A stretch of DNA of 60,559 nt from Lachnospiraceae bacterium (GCA_024699045.1 JAILQK010000016.1:1-60559), one strand, 5' to 3'; counted from the stretch's first letter, positions 28,049 to 37,611 are shown. Program-made: numbers and translations. The notes: generated by a model not told the origin, from the letters alone.

Positions 28049-28974
28049 GGAAAAAAGAGCTTGCGATAATCGCGGGTCCGACCGCGGTCGGCAAATCCGC
28101 GGTTTCGGTAGCGCTTGCAAAGTCATGCGGCGGAGAGGTCATCTCTGCGGATTCAATGCAGGTATACAGACATATGGATATAGGATCCGCCAAGATAAAG
28201 CCGGAGGAGATGGAGGGGGTCCCCCATCATCTGATCGATATACTCGATCCTGCGGATGATTTCAATGTGTCGATCTTTGCGGACCGGGCAGACAGAGCTG
28301 TGAAGGAGATCGCCGCAAGGGGAAGCTTTCCCATTATATGCGGTGGTACCGGGTTTTATATCCAGGCGCTTTTGTACGGCATAGATTTTGCCGATGGCGA
28401 AACGGATCCGGCAATAAGGAAAGCGATCGAGGAAAAAACCGCAGGACTTGAGACCGGGGCGCTCGAAGAAAGACTTGAAAAATACGATCCGGTGTCTGCG
28501 AGCTTATATCACGGAAACAGGAAAAGACTTATAAGAGCCATGGAATACCATGAGCTTACGGGAGAGCTTCTCTCCGAAAAAAATGCCAGGGAGAGAGATC
28601 GCGAACCGGTATACGAGGCGGGGTATTATGTGCTTTATATGCCAAGGGAGATCCTCTATCGGAGGATAGAAGAAAGGGTCGATCTGATGATGGAAGAGGG
28701 CCTTGTCGATGAGGTAAAGAATCTCATAAAGCTCGGGATAAAAAGGGATATGACCTCGATGCAGGGACTGGGATACCGTCAGATCCTTGATCATCTTAAC
28801 GGTGTTTACGATCTGGAGACAGCGGTTTCAGAGATAAAAAAGCAGACCAGACATTTTGCCAAGAGGCAGATGACCTGGTTTCGAAGAGAGAAGAACGTGA
28901 AGTGGATCGATGTAACGGGATTTGCCTCACCGGAGGAGACAGCTTCTTATATTGCGGGAGAGATCAATGGATAG
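28045..28974 (+). CDS. miaA: tRNA dimethylallyltransferase MiaA
   Basis: Transfers a dimethylallyl group to A37 of tRNAs reading U-starting codons, making the substrate for MiaB. The 309-residue length is normal. The P-loop GPTAVGKSAVSVALA is followed by ISADSMQVYRHMDIGSAK, VPHHLIDI, GGTGFYIQALLYG and TRHFAKRQMTWFRRE. It overlaps mutL by four bases and the next gene by eight, in the common mutS-mutL-miaA arrangement. Confidence 0.96.
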   Translation: MRKKELAIIAGPTAVGKSAVSVALAKSCGGEVISADSMQVYRHMDIGSAKIKPEEMEGVPHHLIDILDPADDFNVSIFADRADRAVKEIAARGSFPIICGGTGFYIQALLYGIDFADGETDPAIRKAIEEKTAGLETGALEERLEKYDPVSASLYHGNRKRLIRAMEYHELTGELLSEKNARERDREPVYEAGYYVLYMPREILYRRIEERVDLMMEEGLVDEVKNLIKLGIKRDMTSMQGLGYRQILDHLNGVYDLETAVSEIKKQTRHFAKRQMTWFRREKNVKWIDVTGFASPEETASYIAGEING

Positions 28975-30247
28975 ATACGACGCTTATCAAAAGATGGGAA
29001 TAAACAGAAAAGTCTATGACTTTTGCGAGGAGCTGATATCAGGGCTGTCCGACAGGTTCGGGAAATTTGACGAGATGGCGGAGATCAATCAGATGAAAGT
29101 GCTTGATGCCTTTCGCAGGGAACAGGTCCAGGAAGCCTGTCTTATGGGTACATCGGGATATGGCTATAACGATCTCGGGAGGGATACCCTGGAGCGGGTA
29201 TATGCCGACATCTTCCATACGGAGGATGCGCTGGTACGTCCGCAGATAACCTGCGGCACGCATGCGCTGGCGCTGGCCCTGATGTCTAATCTGAGACCAG
29301 GAGACTATATGCTTTCGGTTTCGGGAAGGCCGTACGATACGCTGGAGGAGGTCATCGGGATCAGGGATTCCATGGGCTCTCTCAAAGAATACGGGATAGG
29401 TTATGACGAGGTATTGCTTAAGGCTGACGGCTCATTTGACCTGAACGGGATAAAAGAGAAGATAAGACCCGAAACGAAGCTTGTCGCGATCCAAAGATCC
29501 AAGGGTTATTCAGACAGGCGATCCTTTTCCGTAGAGCAGATCGGAGAGTGTATAAGCTTTATCCGCTCGATCGGCAAGGAGCTGATCATAATGGTCGATA
29601 ACTGTTACGGAGAATTTGTGGAGGAGCTCGAACCCTCCGATGTCGGAGCGGACATGACGGTCGGCTCGCTGATAAAAAATCCCGGAGGAGGACTCGCGCC
29701 GGCGGGAGGTTATATCGCAGGCACATCGGTCTGTATTGAAAATGCCGCAAGGCGACTGACCAGTCCCGGGCTTGGCAGGGAGGTCGGGGCGACCCTCGGG
29801 ATCATGAGGGATTTTTATCAGGGCCTTTTCCTGTCTCCCGTAGTGACCGCAGCGGCATTAAAAGGCGCCGTATTTGCGGCTTCCATATACGAAAAGCTCG
29901 GATTTGATGTGCTTCCGTCTTCAGAAGAAGAGAGATACGATATCATTCAGGCGGTCACCTTCCACAGAGAGGATGCGCTTGTCTCATTCTGCAGAGGAAT
30001 ACAGGCGGCATCACCCGTTGACAGTCATGTGGTACCCGAAGCCTGGGATATGCCGGGCTATGACAGTAAGGTAATAATGGCGGCCGGCAGCTTTATCTCC
30101 GGTTCCTCGATCGAGCTTTCGGCTGACGGTCCCTTAAGGGAGCCCTATTCAGTCTACTTCCAGGGAGGACTCACCTGGCCTCATGCAAGATTCGGGATAA
30201 TGAATTCTCTTCAGTATCTGGTGAACGACGGGATCGTGAATCTTTGA
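28967..30247 (+). CDS. Methionine gamma-lyase/aluminium-resistance family PLP enzyme
   Basis: PLP-dependent fold-type I enzyme of the COG4100 family (B. subtilis YnbB relatives), usually called aluminium resistance or methionine gamma-lyase family; its true substrate is not established. The ATG at 28967 is preferred over 28922 because GCGGGAG lies just upstream and the protein then begins MDRYDAYQKMGI. Conserved segments are GTSGYGYNDLGRDTLERVYADIF, QITCGTHALALAL, IMVDNCYGEFVE and the PLP lysine in LIKNPGGGLAPAGGY. About 426 residues. It overlaps miaA by eight bases, as in many Firmicutes. Confidence 0.9.
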   Translation: MDRYDAYQKMGINRKVYDFCEELISGLSDRFGKFDEMAEINQMKVLDAFRREQVQEACLMGTSGYGYNDLGRDTLERVYADIFHTEDALVRPQITCGTHALALALMSNLRPGDYMLSVSGRPYDTLEEVIGIRDSMGSLKEYGIGYDEVLLKADGSFDLNGIKEKIRPETKLVAIQRSKGYSDRRSFSVEQIGECISFIRSIGKELIIMVDNCYGEFVEELEPSDVGADMTVGSLIKNPGGGLAPAGGYIAGTSVCIENAARRLTSPGLGREVGATLGIMRDFYQGLFLSPVVTAAALKGAVFAASIYEKLGFDVLPSSEEERYDIIQAVTFHREDALVSFCRGIQAASPVDSHVVPEAWDMPGYDSKVIMAAGSFISGSSIELSADGPLREPYSVYFQGGLTWPHARFGIMNSLQYLVNDGIVNL

Positions 30248-30271
30248 GATCCGGGGGCCAACCGCTCTGTA

Positions 30272-30300
30272 TTGACCGATAGAAAATGAGGTGTTAAAAT
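30272..30300 (+). promoter_or_regulatory. Promoter for radC and the mre cluster
   Basis: TTGACC (30272-30277), 17 bases, then TAAAAT (30295-30300), with TGT directly before the -10 making it an extended element. It fits a sigma-A promoter and lies 62 bases before the preferred radC start. Confidence 0.7.
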
Positions 30301-30362
30301 TTTGCATTGTTAAGGGGTTGATATGATATCTCTTTTTCCGTATGCCGGAGAGAGAGGTTTAT

Positions 30363-31049
30363 ATGTATAAAGGGATAAAGAATTATCCCGCGAGCGAGAG
30401 GCCATACGAAAGATGTGAAGAGTATGGTCCCGGGGCATTGAGCGATGCCGAGCTTTTAGCGGTCATACTCCGGAGCGGAAAAAAAGGACTTGATGCAAAG
30501 GAAGTAGCGATGAGGGTCCTCGACGAAGTAGGAGGAACTCTCGGCGGCCTGTGCCGGGCGGAGGTATCGGACCTGCGCCGGATAGAAGGCATAGGAAGAG
30601 TCAAAGCCGTTCAGCTCGTGTGTATCGTCCAGATCGCAAAAAGGATCTGGAAAGAGGATGTAAAACATAAAGATCCGCTTTGTCATGTCAGAGAGGCGGC
30701 CGCATATTATATGCAGGAGCTGAGGCATGAAGAGACGGAGCATGTTTATGTAATGATGCTTGATACAAAGATGCGCTTCATAGGCGATCATCATGCATCC
30801 ATAGGATCTGTCAGTATGTCGCAGGTGCCTGTCAGGGAGATAATCAGGGAATCTCTGAGGCGGGATGCGGTGCATATCATTCTGGTCCATAATCACCCCA
30901 GCGGAGATCCGACACCATCAGAGGCCGACAGGGAAGTATGCAGAAATCTCGAGCTTGCCTGCAGGATATCAGGTCTGAAGATGGTCGATTCGATCATTAT
31001 CGGAGACGGAAAATACTACAGCTTTAGAGAAAAAGGAAATCTGAATTGA
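30363..31049 (+). CDS. radC: RadC (MPN/JAMM domain protein)
   Basis: Conserved protein of unclear function, historically linked to DNA repair. The ATG at 30363 is preferred over the in-frame ATG at 30342 because GAGAGAGG sits directly before it and MYKGIKNYPASERPYE is the typical N-terminus. A helix-hairpin-helix region (LRRIEGIGRVKAVQL) precedes the JAMM metal motif HNHPSGDPTPSEAD (from residue 176), with an upstream Glu in VREIIRESL. About 228 residues. The stop overlaps the mreB start; radC-mreB adjacency is widespread. Confidence 0.95.
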   Translation: MYKGIKNYPASERPYERCEEYGPGALSDAELLAVILRSGKKGLDAKEVAMRVLDEVGGTLGGLCRAEVSDLRRIEGIGRVKAVQLVCIVQIAKRIWKEDVKHKDPLCHVREAAAYYMQELRHEETEHVYVMMLDTKMRFIGDHHASIGSVSMSQVPVREIIRESLRRDAVHIILVHNHPSGDPTPSEADREVCRNLELACRISGLKMVDSIIIGDGKYYSFREKGNLN

Positions 31050-32062
31050 GTAATATAGCATTTGGCGTAGATCTGGGAACAGGCAATATCAAGATATACT
31101 GTACCGCAAAAGACACGATCACGAACGAAAAGAACATGATCGCGATCATGAAAAAGGATATTCTTTTTGCGTACGGAGATGCGGCCTTCGACATGTTTGA
31201 AAAGGCGCCGCAGAATATAAAGGTATCATATCCGCTGGTCAACGGAGTCATAGCGGATATCGGAAATATGACCACGGTCCTTACCGAATTCATCGATGAG
31301 CTGACCGACGGGAGAGGATCGGGAGCGGATTACTTCGTTTCGGTGCCCACCGATGTGACGGAGGTTGAAAAAAGAGCCTTCTATGATCTGATCAAGGATT
31401 CGGGACTGAAGCCCCGAAAGATCATGATGTCGGAAAAATCACTCGCAGACGGTCTCGGAATGGGGATAGATGTCAAGACTTCACAGGGAGTACTGGTTGT
31501 CGATGTCGGTTTTGAAACGACCGAGATCTCCGTGCTTTCTCTGGGCGGCATCGTTCTCTCAAAACTCATCAAGATAGGCGGACGCAAGTTTGACGATGCG
31601 ATAAGAGCCGTTATAAGACGTGAATTCGGTCTTGTTATCGGAGAAAAGACCGCCGAGCAGTTAAAGATCGAGCTCGGGGAAACGGAAGCCGGACATAAGC
31701 CCGCGATAGTGTACGGAAGAGATCTGGTCACCGGACTTCCCGTTGAAAGATCCATCCCGACCGATCTTATTGACGGCACGATAGCGGAAACGGCGTCTGT
31801 TATAGTTGATAATATTAAGATAATATTAGAGCGCACACCTCCCGAGCTTTCGGCGGATATATACAAACGCGGTATATATCTTACGGGCGGCACTGCATCG
31901 CTTGTACATCTGGACGAGCTGATCGTTAAGGGGACCGCGCTTAAAGTCAATAAGGCCGAGAATCCGCAGGAAAGTGTTGCCTACGGTCTTGCCCGTATAA
32001 TAAAGGATCCCAATTTCAGGTCTGTAGCTTATTCCATCTCTGACATGTCGGAAGACGTTTAA
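31046..32062 (+). CDS. mreB: Divergent MreB, actin-like cell-shape protein
   Basis: Actin-like protein that organises lateral wall synthesis with MreC, MreD, RodA and PBP2, all encoded next. The TTG start at 31046 is supported by AAAGGA upstream and by the conserved onset AFGVDLGTGN. The 338-residue length is normal. It is clearly divergent: the phosphate-2 motif, normally DxGGGT, reads DVGFETT (from D153), and the adenosine-site LTGGG reads LTGGT. The TEVEKRA segment with the catalytic-position Glu is kept. Gene order makes the identity firm; normal ATP handling is uncertain. Confidence 0.9.
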   Translation: MSNIAFGVDLGTGNIKIYCTAKDTITNEKNMIAIMKKDILFAYGDAAFDMFEKAPQNIKVSYPLVNGVIADIGNMTTVLTEFIDELTDGRGSGADYFVSVPTDVTEVEKRAFYDLIKDSGLKPRKIMMSEKSLADGLGMGIDVKTSQGVLVVDVGFETTEISVLSLGGIVLSKLIKIGGRKFDDAIRAVIRREFGLVIGEKTAEQLKIELGETEAGHKPAIVYGRDLVTGLPVERSIPTDLIDGTIAETASVIVDNIKIILERTPPELSADIYKRGIYLTGGTASLVHLDELIVKGTALKVNKAENPQESVAYGLARIIKDPNFRSVAYSISDMSEDV

Positions 32063-32068
32063 GTACAT

Positions 32069-32938
32069 ATGGCTAGGGTTAAGGTCAAAAGAAGAGGGGT
32101 AAAGATTCCTCCAGGATATCTGCTCCTGATACTTACTGTTGTATCTGTACTGCTGATGATCATGACTTTTACAACGGATATAGTCCCTACGATATTTAAC
32201 GGTATCGCAGGCTATACTTTTATGCCGTTCAAAAAAGGGCTGTCCGGGATCTCGGTATATGCGAATCAAAGAGCCGACGATTTCAAACAGATCCGCGATG
32301 TTATATCGGAAAATAAAGCGCTGAAAGAGCAGATCGATGAGCTTACCGAACAAAACGATATGCTCGTGGAAAACAGGTTTGAGCTTATTGAGCTCAGGGG
32401 ACTGCTCGATCTCGATTCGGAATACGAAGAGTATGAAAAGATAGGAGCGAGGGTTACCGGTAAGGATCCCGGAAACTGGTATTCGGTCTTTATCATAGAT
32501 AAAGGCGAGGAAGACGGTATCAAAGAGGGAATGAACGTGCTTGCGGGATCCGGTCTCGTAGGCCTTGTCACCAAGACCGGCCCAAACTGGGCACAGGTCA
32601 GATCCATCATCGATGACCAGAGCAATGTGTCCGCAAGGATGCTCAACACCTCGGATAATCTGATCGTTTACGGAAATCTTGAAGCAATGAAAGAGGGAAC
32701 CATTGAGTTCGGTCAGCTTTCGGATTCCGATGATGAAGTCGCCGTTGGAGATAAGATCGTCACGAGCAATATCTCCGACAGATATCTTCCCGGGATAGCG
32801 ATCGGCTATATCAATACCATAGAAAAGGATCCCAATAACCTTACAAAATCCGGGACCCTGACCCCGGTGGTCGATTTCGAGCACATCGACGTGGTACTCG
32901 TCATAACCCAGATGAAGGAGGAGAACAGCCTGGAATGA
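32069..32938 (+). CDS. mreC: Rod shape-determining protein MreC
   Basis: Bitopic membrane protein that links MreB filaments with the wall-synthesis enzymes. A basic N-terminus (VKVKRRGVKI) precedes one TM helix (about 15-36). A coiled coil follows (about 68-112, NKALKEQIDELTEQNDMLVE), then the beta-rich periplasmic domain with GEEDGIKEGMNVL, GLVGLV and a D-x-SNVSARM segment. The 289-residue length is typical. It starts 6 bases after mreB and overlaps mreD by four bases. Confidence 0.94.
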   Translation: MARVKVKRRGVKIPPGYLLLILTVVSVLLMIMTFTTDIVPTIFNGIAGYTFMPFKKGLSGISVYANQRADDFKQIRDVISENKALKEQIDELTEQNDMLVENRFELIELRGLLDLDSEYEEYEKIGARVTGKDPGNWYSVFIIDKGEEDGIKEGMNVLAGSGLVGLVTKTGPNWAQVRSIIDDQSNVSARMLNTSDNLIVYGNLEAMKEGTIEFGQLSDSDDEVAVGDKIVTSNISDRYLPGIAIGYINTIEKDPNNLTKSGTLTPVVDFEHIDVVLVITQMKEENSLE

Positions 32939-33438
32939 AAAAGCTTGTCGAACTCCTTGTTATCATCATATGCTTCCTCCTGCAGAGCACAATATTCCAT
33001 TCGATCTCTTTTGCCGGGATCGTGCCGAATCTCATGGTGGTCATAACAAGTATCTTCGGATTCATGGAAGGCAGGAATGACGGGATGTTCGTCGGCTTTA
33101 TCAGCGGGCTGCTCATCGATATATTCTACGGAAGCGTGCTGGGCTGGAATGCCCTCATCTTCCTTTTGCTTGGATATGTCAACGGTATCGCAAACAGGGT
33201 ATTCTATCCGGATGATATCAAATTCCCGCTCCTTTTTATTTCACTTACGGATGTGGCCTATCTTTTTATCACCTATGTTACCGGGTTTCTCTTCCGCGCG
33301 AGATTTAACGTGAGCTATTATCTCGGCCATATCATCCTGCCGGAGCTTGTGTATACGATAATCGTTTCGGTCCTCGTTTATCTGCCGCTGCTTCGGATCT
33401 TCATGCTCATTGACGGACGCTTTGAGGAGACTGAATGA
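32935..33438 (+). CDS. mreD: Rod shape-determining protein MreD
   Basis: Small integral membrane partner of MreC, 167 residues with about five hydrophobic helices. Conserved features include the N-terminal LLVIIICFLLQSTIF, PNLMVVITSIFGFMEGRNDGM and GLLIDIFYGSVLGWNAL. Identification rests on position between mreC and mrdA as well as topology. The start overlaps mreC by four bases, and mrdA begins three bases after its stop. Confidence 0.93.
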   Translation: MKKLVELLVIIICFLLQSTIFHSISFAGIVPNLMVVITSIFGFMEGRNDGMFVGFISGLLIDIFYGSVLGWNALIFLLLGYVNGIANRVFYPDDIKFPLLFISLTDVAYLFITYVTGFLFRARFNVSYYLGHIILPELVYTIIVSVLVYLPLLRIFMLIDGRFEETE

Positions 33439-33441
33439 GCC

Positions 33442-36354
33442 ATGAGGAATTTCTTCAAAAAACTCAGCGATAAACTGATAGGACTTCTGACTTCCAGGAT
33501 ATTCATCCTGGGAATCTTTCTTGTGCTCATGGCTGTCCTTGTGGTATACAGGCTCTTTGTGCTGCAGATAGTTCACGGCGAGGAGTATCAGGAAAACTTC
33601 ACCTTGAAGATAGAGAGAGAAAAGTCGCTGAAGGCTACGAGAGGCACCATCTATGACAGGAACGGAGTTGTGCTTGCAGAGGATAAGCTGGCTTATTCCG
33701 TGACGATAGAAGACAATTACGATGCGAACTCGACCCGTGATATGGATATCAACAACACTATACTGTCCCTTATCGATATCGTCGAGAGCAACGGCGACAG
33801 CATGGATTCCATGGATTTTGACATCATCCTTGATGAGACCGGCAATTACCAGTTTACGGTGGGCGGGACCTCGCTTCTCAGGTTCCTTGCCGACTGCTAC
33901 GGACACAACAGGACCGACGAGCTGAAGATCAAGGAGAGGAATGCTACTCCTGACGACGTGATAGAGTATCTTTGCGACAAAAAGATGTTCGGGATCGGAA
34001 TGTATACGGAGAATGCCGACGGCAAATATGATTTTGAGCCCATGGGAGGGCTTACCAAAGCCCAGATATTAAAAGTCGCCAGGATAAGGATGGCAATGTT
34101 TTCAAATTCCTATCAGAAGTATCTGGCCTCCACGGTCGCGACGGATGTAAACGAGAATACCGTGGCCGAGATCATGGAGAATAAAGACACTCTCCAGGGA
34201 GTTAATATCGCCGAGGATACCATAAGGGTCTATATTGACGATCCTTCGATGAGCCATCTGCTGGGGTATACCGGAAAGATATCCGAGGAGGAGCTGGCCG
34301 CGCTTAATGAGGTGGATCCGGAGGAAAGATATCCCCATCATTATGAACTGAATGATATGGTAGGAAAAGCCGGTATCGAACAGGTCATGGAAAACGAACT
34401 TCAGGGGACCAAGGGAAGTCAGGAGATATTTGTCGATAACCTTGGCCGTATAACCGAAACCGGCAGGACGGTCGAGCCCGTAGCGGGCAATGACCTTACG
34501 CTGACAATAGATTCCGATCTTCAGAGCGCCATCTATAAAATACTGGAGCAGAAGATCGCCGGTATCGTTGTATCAAAGATAAGAAACATGAAGGTGATGG
34601 ATACCGATGAAGAGGTTGCATCCGCCGATATCATCATCCCTATCGACGATGTTTATTATGCGCTTATCAACAACAATGTAATCTCGCTTTCTCATATGGC
34701 ATCCGATACTGCGGACATAACCGAGACGGAAGTTCAGATGATATTCGATGAAAAGCTTACTGCCACGCTCGGTCAGATAAGATATGAACTGATGGAGGGG
34801 AATACCGTTTACAACGATCTTTCCGAGGAAATGCAAGGATATGAGAGTTACATCGTATCAATGCTTCAAAGTGAAAACATCAGGGTGTTCGATCCCACTC
34901 TTATAATCGAAGGCGATGAGATCCAGGAAAAATGGATGAACGGTGAGATCTCCCTGTCAGAATATCTGAGGGATGCGATCGCTAAAGGTTACATTGCCGT
35001 AACGGCGATCGAAGGGGGGACCGAAGAGTATTCGGATACACAGGAGGTGTACGAATCGCTCGTTGCTTTTATCATGGATGAGCTGATACGTGACAGCAGA
35101 TTTTCAAAGGACATCTATAAATACCTGATCCGTGACGATATGATCACCGGATATCAGATATGCATGATACTCTTTGAACAGGGGATAATCGATAATGAGA
35201 ACGGCGAGATGGAGAGCCTTAAAAGCGGAGCTTTGACACCGTATCAGTTTATCACGGAGTGCATCAGACTTCTAAAGATCACTCCGGCGCAGCTTGCGCT
35301 CGATCCCTGTACGGGATCATCGGTGGTGACGGATCCCAGAAACGGGGAAGTGCTGGCCATTGTAACGTATCCCGGATTTGATGACAATATGATGGCCAAT
35401 TCCGTGGATGCGGATTATTTCAATAAGATCAACAACGACCTGTCACTTCCGCTTTACAACAATGCGACGCAGCAGCGTACCGCTCCCGGATCCACATTTA
35501 AGCCGATATCCACTACGGCCGGACTTGAAGAGGGTGTGATAACGACCGGTGAGATAATAACCTGCGAGGGAGTATACGAGAAGCTTGAGCAGGATACCAA
35601 AAGCCCGAGATGCTGGATATACCCCGGAAGTCATGGGCCTTTGAATGTCGTCGGAGGGATCAAGAATTCCTGTAACTATTATTTCTACGAAGTGGGTTAC
35701 AGACTAAGCGTCGGTCCCAACGGACTCTATAATTCCGATCTTGGACTTGAAAAGCTCAAATATTACTGTGACCTTTACGGGCTTACCGAGACCAGTGGAG
35801 TTGAGATACCGGAGAATACCCCCAATGTTTCCGACATGGACTCAATAAGATCGGCGATCGGACAGGGCACGCATAACTATACCACGACCCAGCTTGCACG
35901 ATATGCGACTGCGATCGCAAACAGCGGGAATGTCTATAACCTCAGCATACTGGACAAGCTGACTTCGTCAGACGGGCAGGTTCTTGAGGACTACACACCG
36001 AAACTCAGGAACCGTATGGAAGTCCAGCAGTCAACCTGGGATGCGATACATCTTGGAATGATGGAAGCCGCATCGACCTATTCGGCATTTGAGGATTTCC
36101 CCGTTATCATCGCGGGTAAGACCGGTACTGCGCAGCAGACCACCACCAGACCTAACCACGCGCTGTTTATCTGTTATGCGCCGTATGACAGCCCGCAGAT
36201 CGCTGTCGCAACGAGAATAGCTTACGGCTATACCTCGTCAAACGCGGCATCGACAACAAAGGATGTAATAAGCTATTACTTTAAGCTTCAGGATACGGAG
36301 GACATCATAACCGGAGTTGCGGATACTTCAGGCGGAGAAGCATATCTTGACTAA
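33442..36354 (+). CDS. mrdA: Penicillin-binding protein 2 (class B), enlarged
   Basis: Transpeptidase of the elongation machinery, working with RodA. A single N-terminal TM (about 17-39) is followed by the pedestal domain (TRGTIYDRNGVVLAED). The transpeptidase motifs are S684-T-F-K, S743-C-N and K893-T-G. At 970 residues it is about 300 longer than usual. Most of the excess is a segment of about 250 residues (365-615), rich in acidic and Ile/Met residues, lying between the first strand of the transpeptidase domain (TIDSDLQSAIYKILEQ) and SVVTDPRNGEVLAIVTYPGF. The stop lies in the first of four 18-bp repeats. Confidence 0.94.
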   Translation: MRNFFKKLSDKLIGLLTSRIFILGIFLVLMAVLVVYRLFVLQIVHGEEYQENFTLKIEREKSLKATRGTIYDRNGVVLAEDKLAYSVTIEDNYDANSTRDMDINNTILSLIDIVESNGDSMDSMDFDIILDETGNYQFTVGGTSLLRFLADCYGHNRTDELKIKERNATPDDVIEYLCDKKMFGIGMYTENADGKYDFEPMGGLTKAQILKVARIRMAMFSNSYQKYLASTVATDVNENTVAEIMENKDTLQGVNIAEDTIRVYIDDPSMSHLLGYTGKISEEELAALNEVDPEERYPHHYELNDMVGKAGIEQVMENELQGTKGSQEIFVDNLGRITETGRTVEPVAGNDLTLTIDSDLQSAIYKILEQKIAGIVVSKIRNMKVMDTDEEVASADIIIPIDDVYYALINNNVISLSHMASDTADITETEVQMIFDEKLTATLGQIRYELMEGNTVYNDLSEEMQGYESYIVSMLQSENIRVFDPTLIIEGDEIQEKWMNGEISLSEYLRDAIAKGYIAVTAIEGGTEEYSDTQEVYESLVAFIMDELIRDSRFSKDIYKYLIRDDMITGYQICMILFEQGIIDNENGEMESLKSGALTPYQFITECIRLLKITPAQLALDPCTGSSVVTDPRNGEVLAIVTYPGFDDNMMANSVDADYFNKINNDLSLPLYNNATQQRTAPGSTFKPISTTAGLEEGVITTGEIITCEGVYEKLEQDTKSPRCWIYPGSHGPLNVVGGIKNSCNYYFYEVGYRLSVGPNGLYNSDLGLEKLKYYCDLYGLTETSGVEIPENTPNVSDMDSIRSAIGQGTHNYTTTQLARYATAIANSGNVYNLSILDKLTSSDGQVLEDYTPKLRNRMEVQQSTWDAIHLGMMEAASTYSAFEDFPVIIAGKTGTAQQTTTRPNHALFICYAPYDSPQIAVATRIAYGYTSSNAASTTKDVISYYFKLQDTEDIITGVADTSGGEAYLD

Positions 36355-36412
36355 GGAGCATATCCTGACTGAGGAGCATATCTTTACTGAGGAGCCTGTC
36401 TTGACTGAGGAG
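36341..36412 (+). repeat. Four 18-bp tandem repeats spanning the mrdA stop and rodA RBS
   Basis: Units at 36341-36358, 36359-36376, 36377-36394 and 36395-36412 follow CATATCYTGACTGAGGAG with few changes. Each contains a stop in the mrdA frame (TAA, then TGA three times) and an AAGGAG or GAGGAG core. The last core serves the rodA ATG at 36418. Confidence 0.95.
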
Positions 36413-36417
36413 GGATC

Positions 36418-37557
36418 ATGGGAAGATACAGTATAAGAAATTATAATTTTTTGCTTGTGGCATCGGCGGTCGCTCTTTCCATATATGGGATCATGGTTAT
36501 CGGCAGCGCGAGGGAATCATTTCAAAGCCATCAGATACAGGGTTTTGTCATGGGACTCGGCGCGATGCTGCTCGTGTCGCTGATAAGCTACAGGTTCATA
36601 CTGAAGTTCCAGTGGGTATATTATATCATGACAGTCGTGATCCTGCTGCTCGTCGAGCTTTTCGGTGAAAGCGTAAATAACGCCAAAAGATGGCTGGTCG
36701 TCGCAGGAGTACAGATACAGCCTTCGGAAGTGGCCAAGATCCTTTTGATCCTTTTCCTTGCGGCATTTATATCCAAAAGAGAGGATAAGCTGAACAGGCC
36801 CGCAAACCTTATAACCGTATTGATACTGATCATGATCCCGGTATATCTTATCCAGAGCGAGCCGGATCTTTCCACCAGTCTGGTGGTACTTGTCATTTTC
36901 GTATCGATGCTCTATGTAGGAGGGCTTTCCTACAGGATAATAGGAGCGATCGCCGCCATAGCGCTCCCCATAGTGATCATAGGGATGATACTGGTGCTTC
37001 AGCCCAATCAGGAGATAATAGAGCCTTATCAGCAGACCAGAATACTTGCATGGCTGCAGCCCGATAAGTATCAGGATACCGCCGGGTACCAGCAGCAGAA
37101 TTCCATAGTCGCGATAGGGAGCGGAAGACTCACCGGAAAAGGCTATAAGAACAACGAGGTCGGTTCCGTCAAAAACGGTAATTTTATTTCCGAGCCTCAG
37201 ACGGACTTTATAATGGCGGTTGCCGGAGAGGAGCTTGGTTTTGCCGGATGCCTTGTCGTGGTGATCCTGTTTGCCCTGACCTCCGCGACAATAATCCATG
37301 TCGGAAGGAAGGCGGCGGATCTTGCGGGAACGCTGATCTGTGCCGGTGTGGCGGCCCACATCGGCTTTCAGTCCTTTGCGAATATCGGCGTTGCGACAGG
37401 ACTGCTTCCGAATACAGGCCTGCCGCTTCCTTTTATCAGCTACGGCTCGACTTCACTCATATGTCTTCTTGCCGAGATAGGGCTTGTGCTTAATGTCGGA
37501 CTTATGAGCGGCGGAGTAAGGCCTTCTTCATCGCTTAATTTTTATCTGGAGAGCTGA
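36418..37557 (+). CDS. rodA: Lipid II polymerase RodA (SEDS family)
   Basis: Peptidoglycan glycosyltransferase of the elongasome, pairing with the PBP2 encoded just upstream. The 379-residue protein has about ten TM helices. SEDS signatures are NNAKRWLVVAGVQIQPSEVAKI, a loop with SEPDLSTSLVVL, the extracellular segment GSGRLTGKGYKNNEV, EPQTDFIMAVAGEELGF, and the final GLPLPFISYGSTSLI. GAGGAGG lies 4 bases before the ATG as the last unit of the tandem repeat. RodA is preferred to FtsW because of the mre context. Confidence 0.94.
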   Translation: MGRYSIRNYNFLLVASAVALSIYGIMVIGSARESFQSHQIQGFVMGLGAMLLVSLISYRFILKFQWVYYIMTVVILLLVELFGESVNNAKRWLVVAGVQIQPSEVAKILLILFLAAFISKREDKLNRPANLITVLILIMIPVYLIQSEPDLSTSLVVLVIFVSMLYVGGLSYRIIGAIAAIALPIVIIGMILVLQPNQEIIEPYQQTRILAWLQPDKYQDTAGYQQQNSIVAIGSGRLTGKGYKNNEVGSVKNGNFISEPQTDFIMAVAGEELGFAGCLVVVILFALTSATIIHVGRKAADLAGTLICAGVAAHIGFQSFANIGVATGLLPNTGLPLPFISYGSTSLICLLAEIGLVLNVGLMSGGVRPSSSLNFYLES

Positions 37558-37611
37558 GAAAAAGACAGAGCTTTGCCGGCCGGCATTTCTACTTATAAAA
37601 GCGGGGATATC

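Noticed and set aside
37573-37584. Palindrome TGCCGGCCGGCA after rodA as a terminator
   Set aside because: The stem would be only four pairs with a GGCC loop, and the following T run is three bases.
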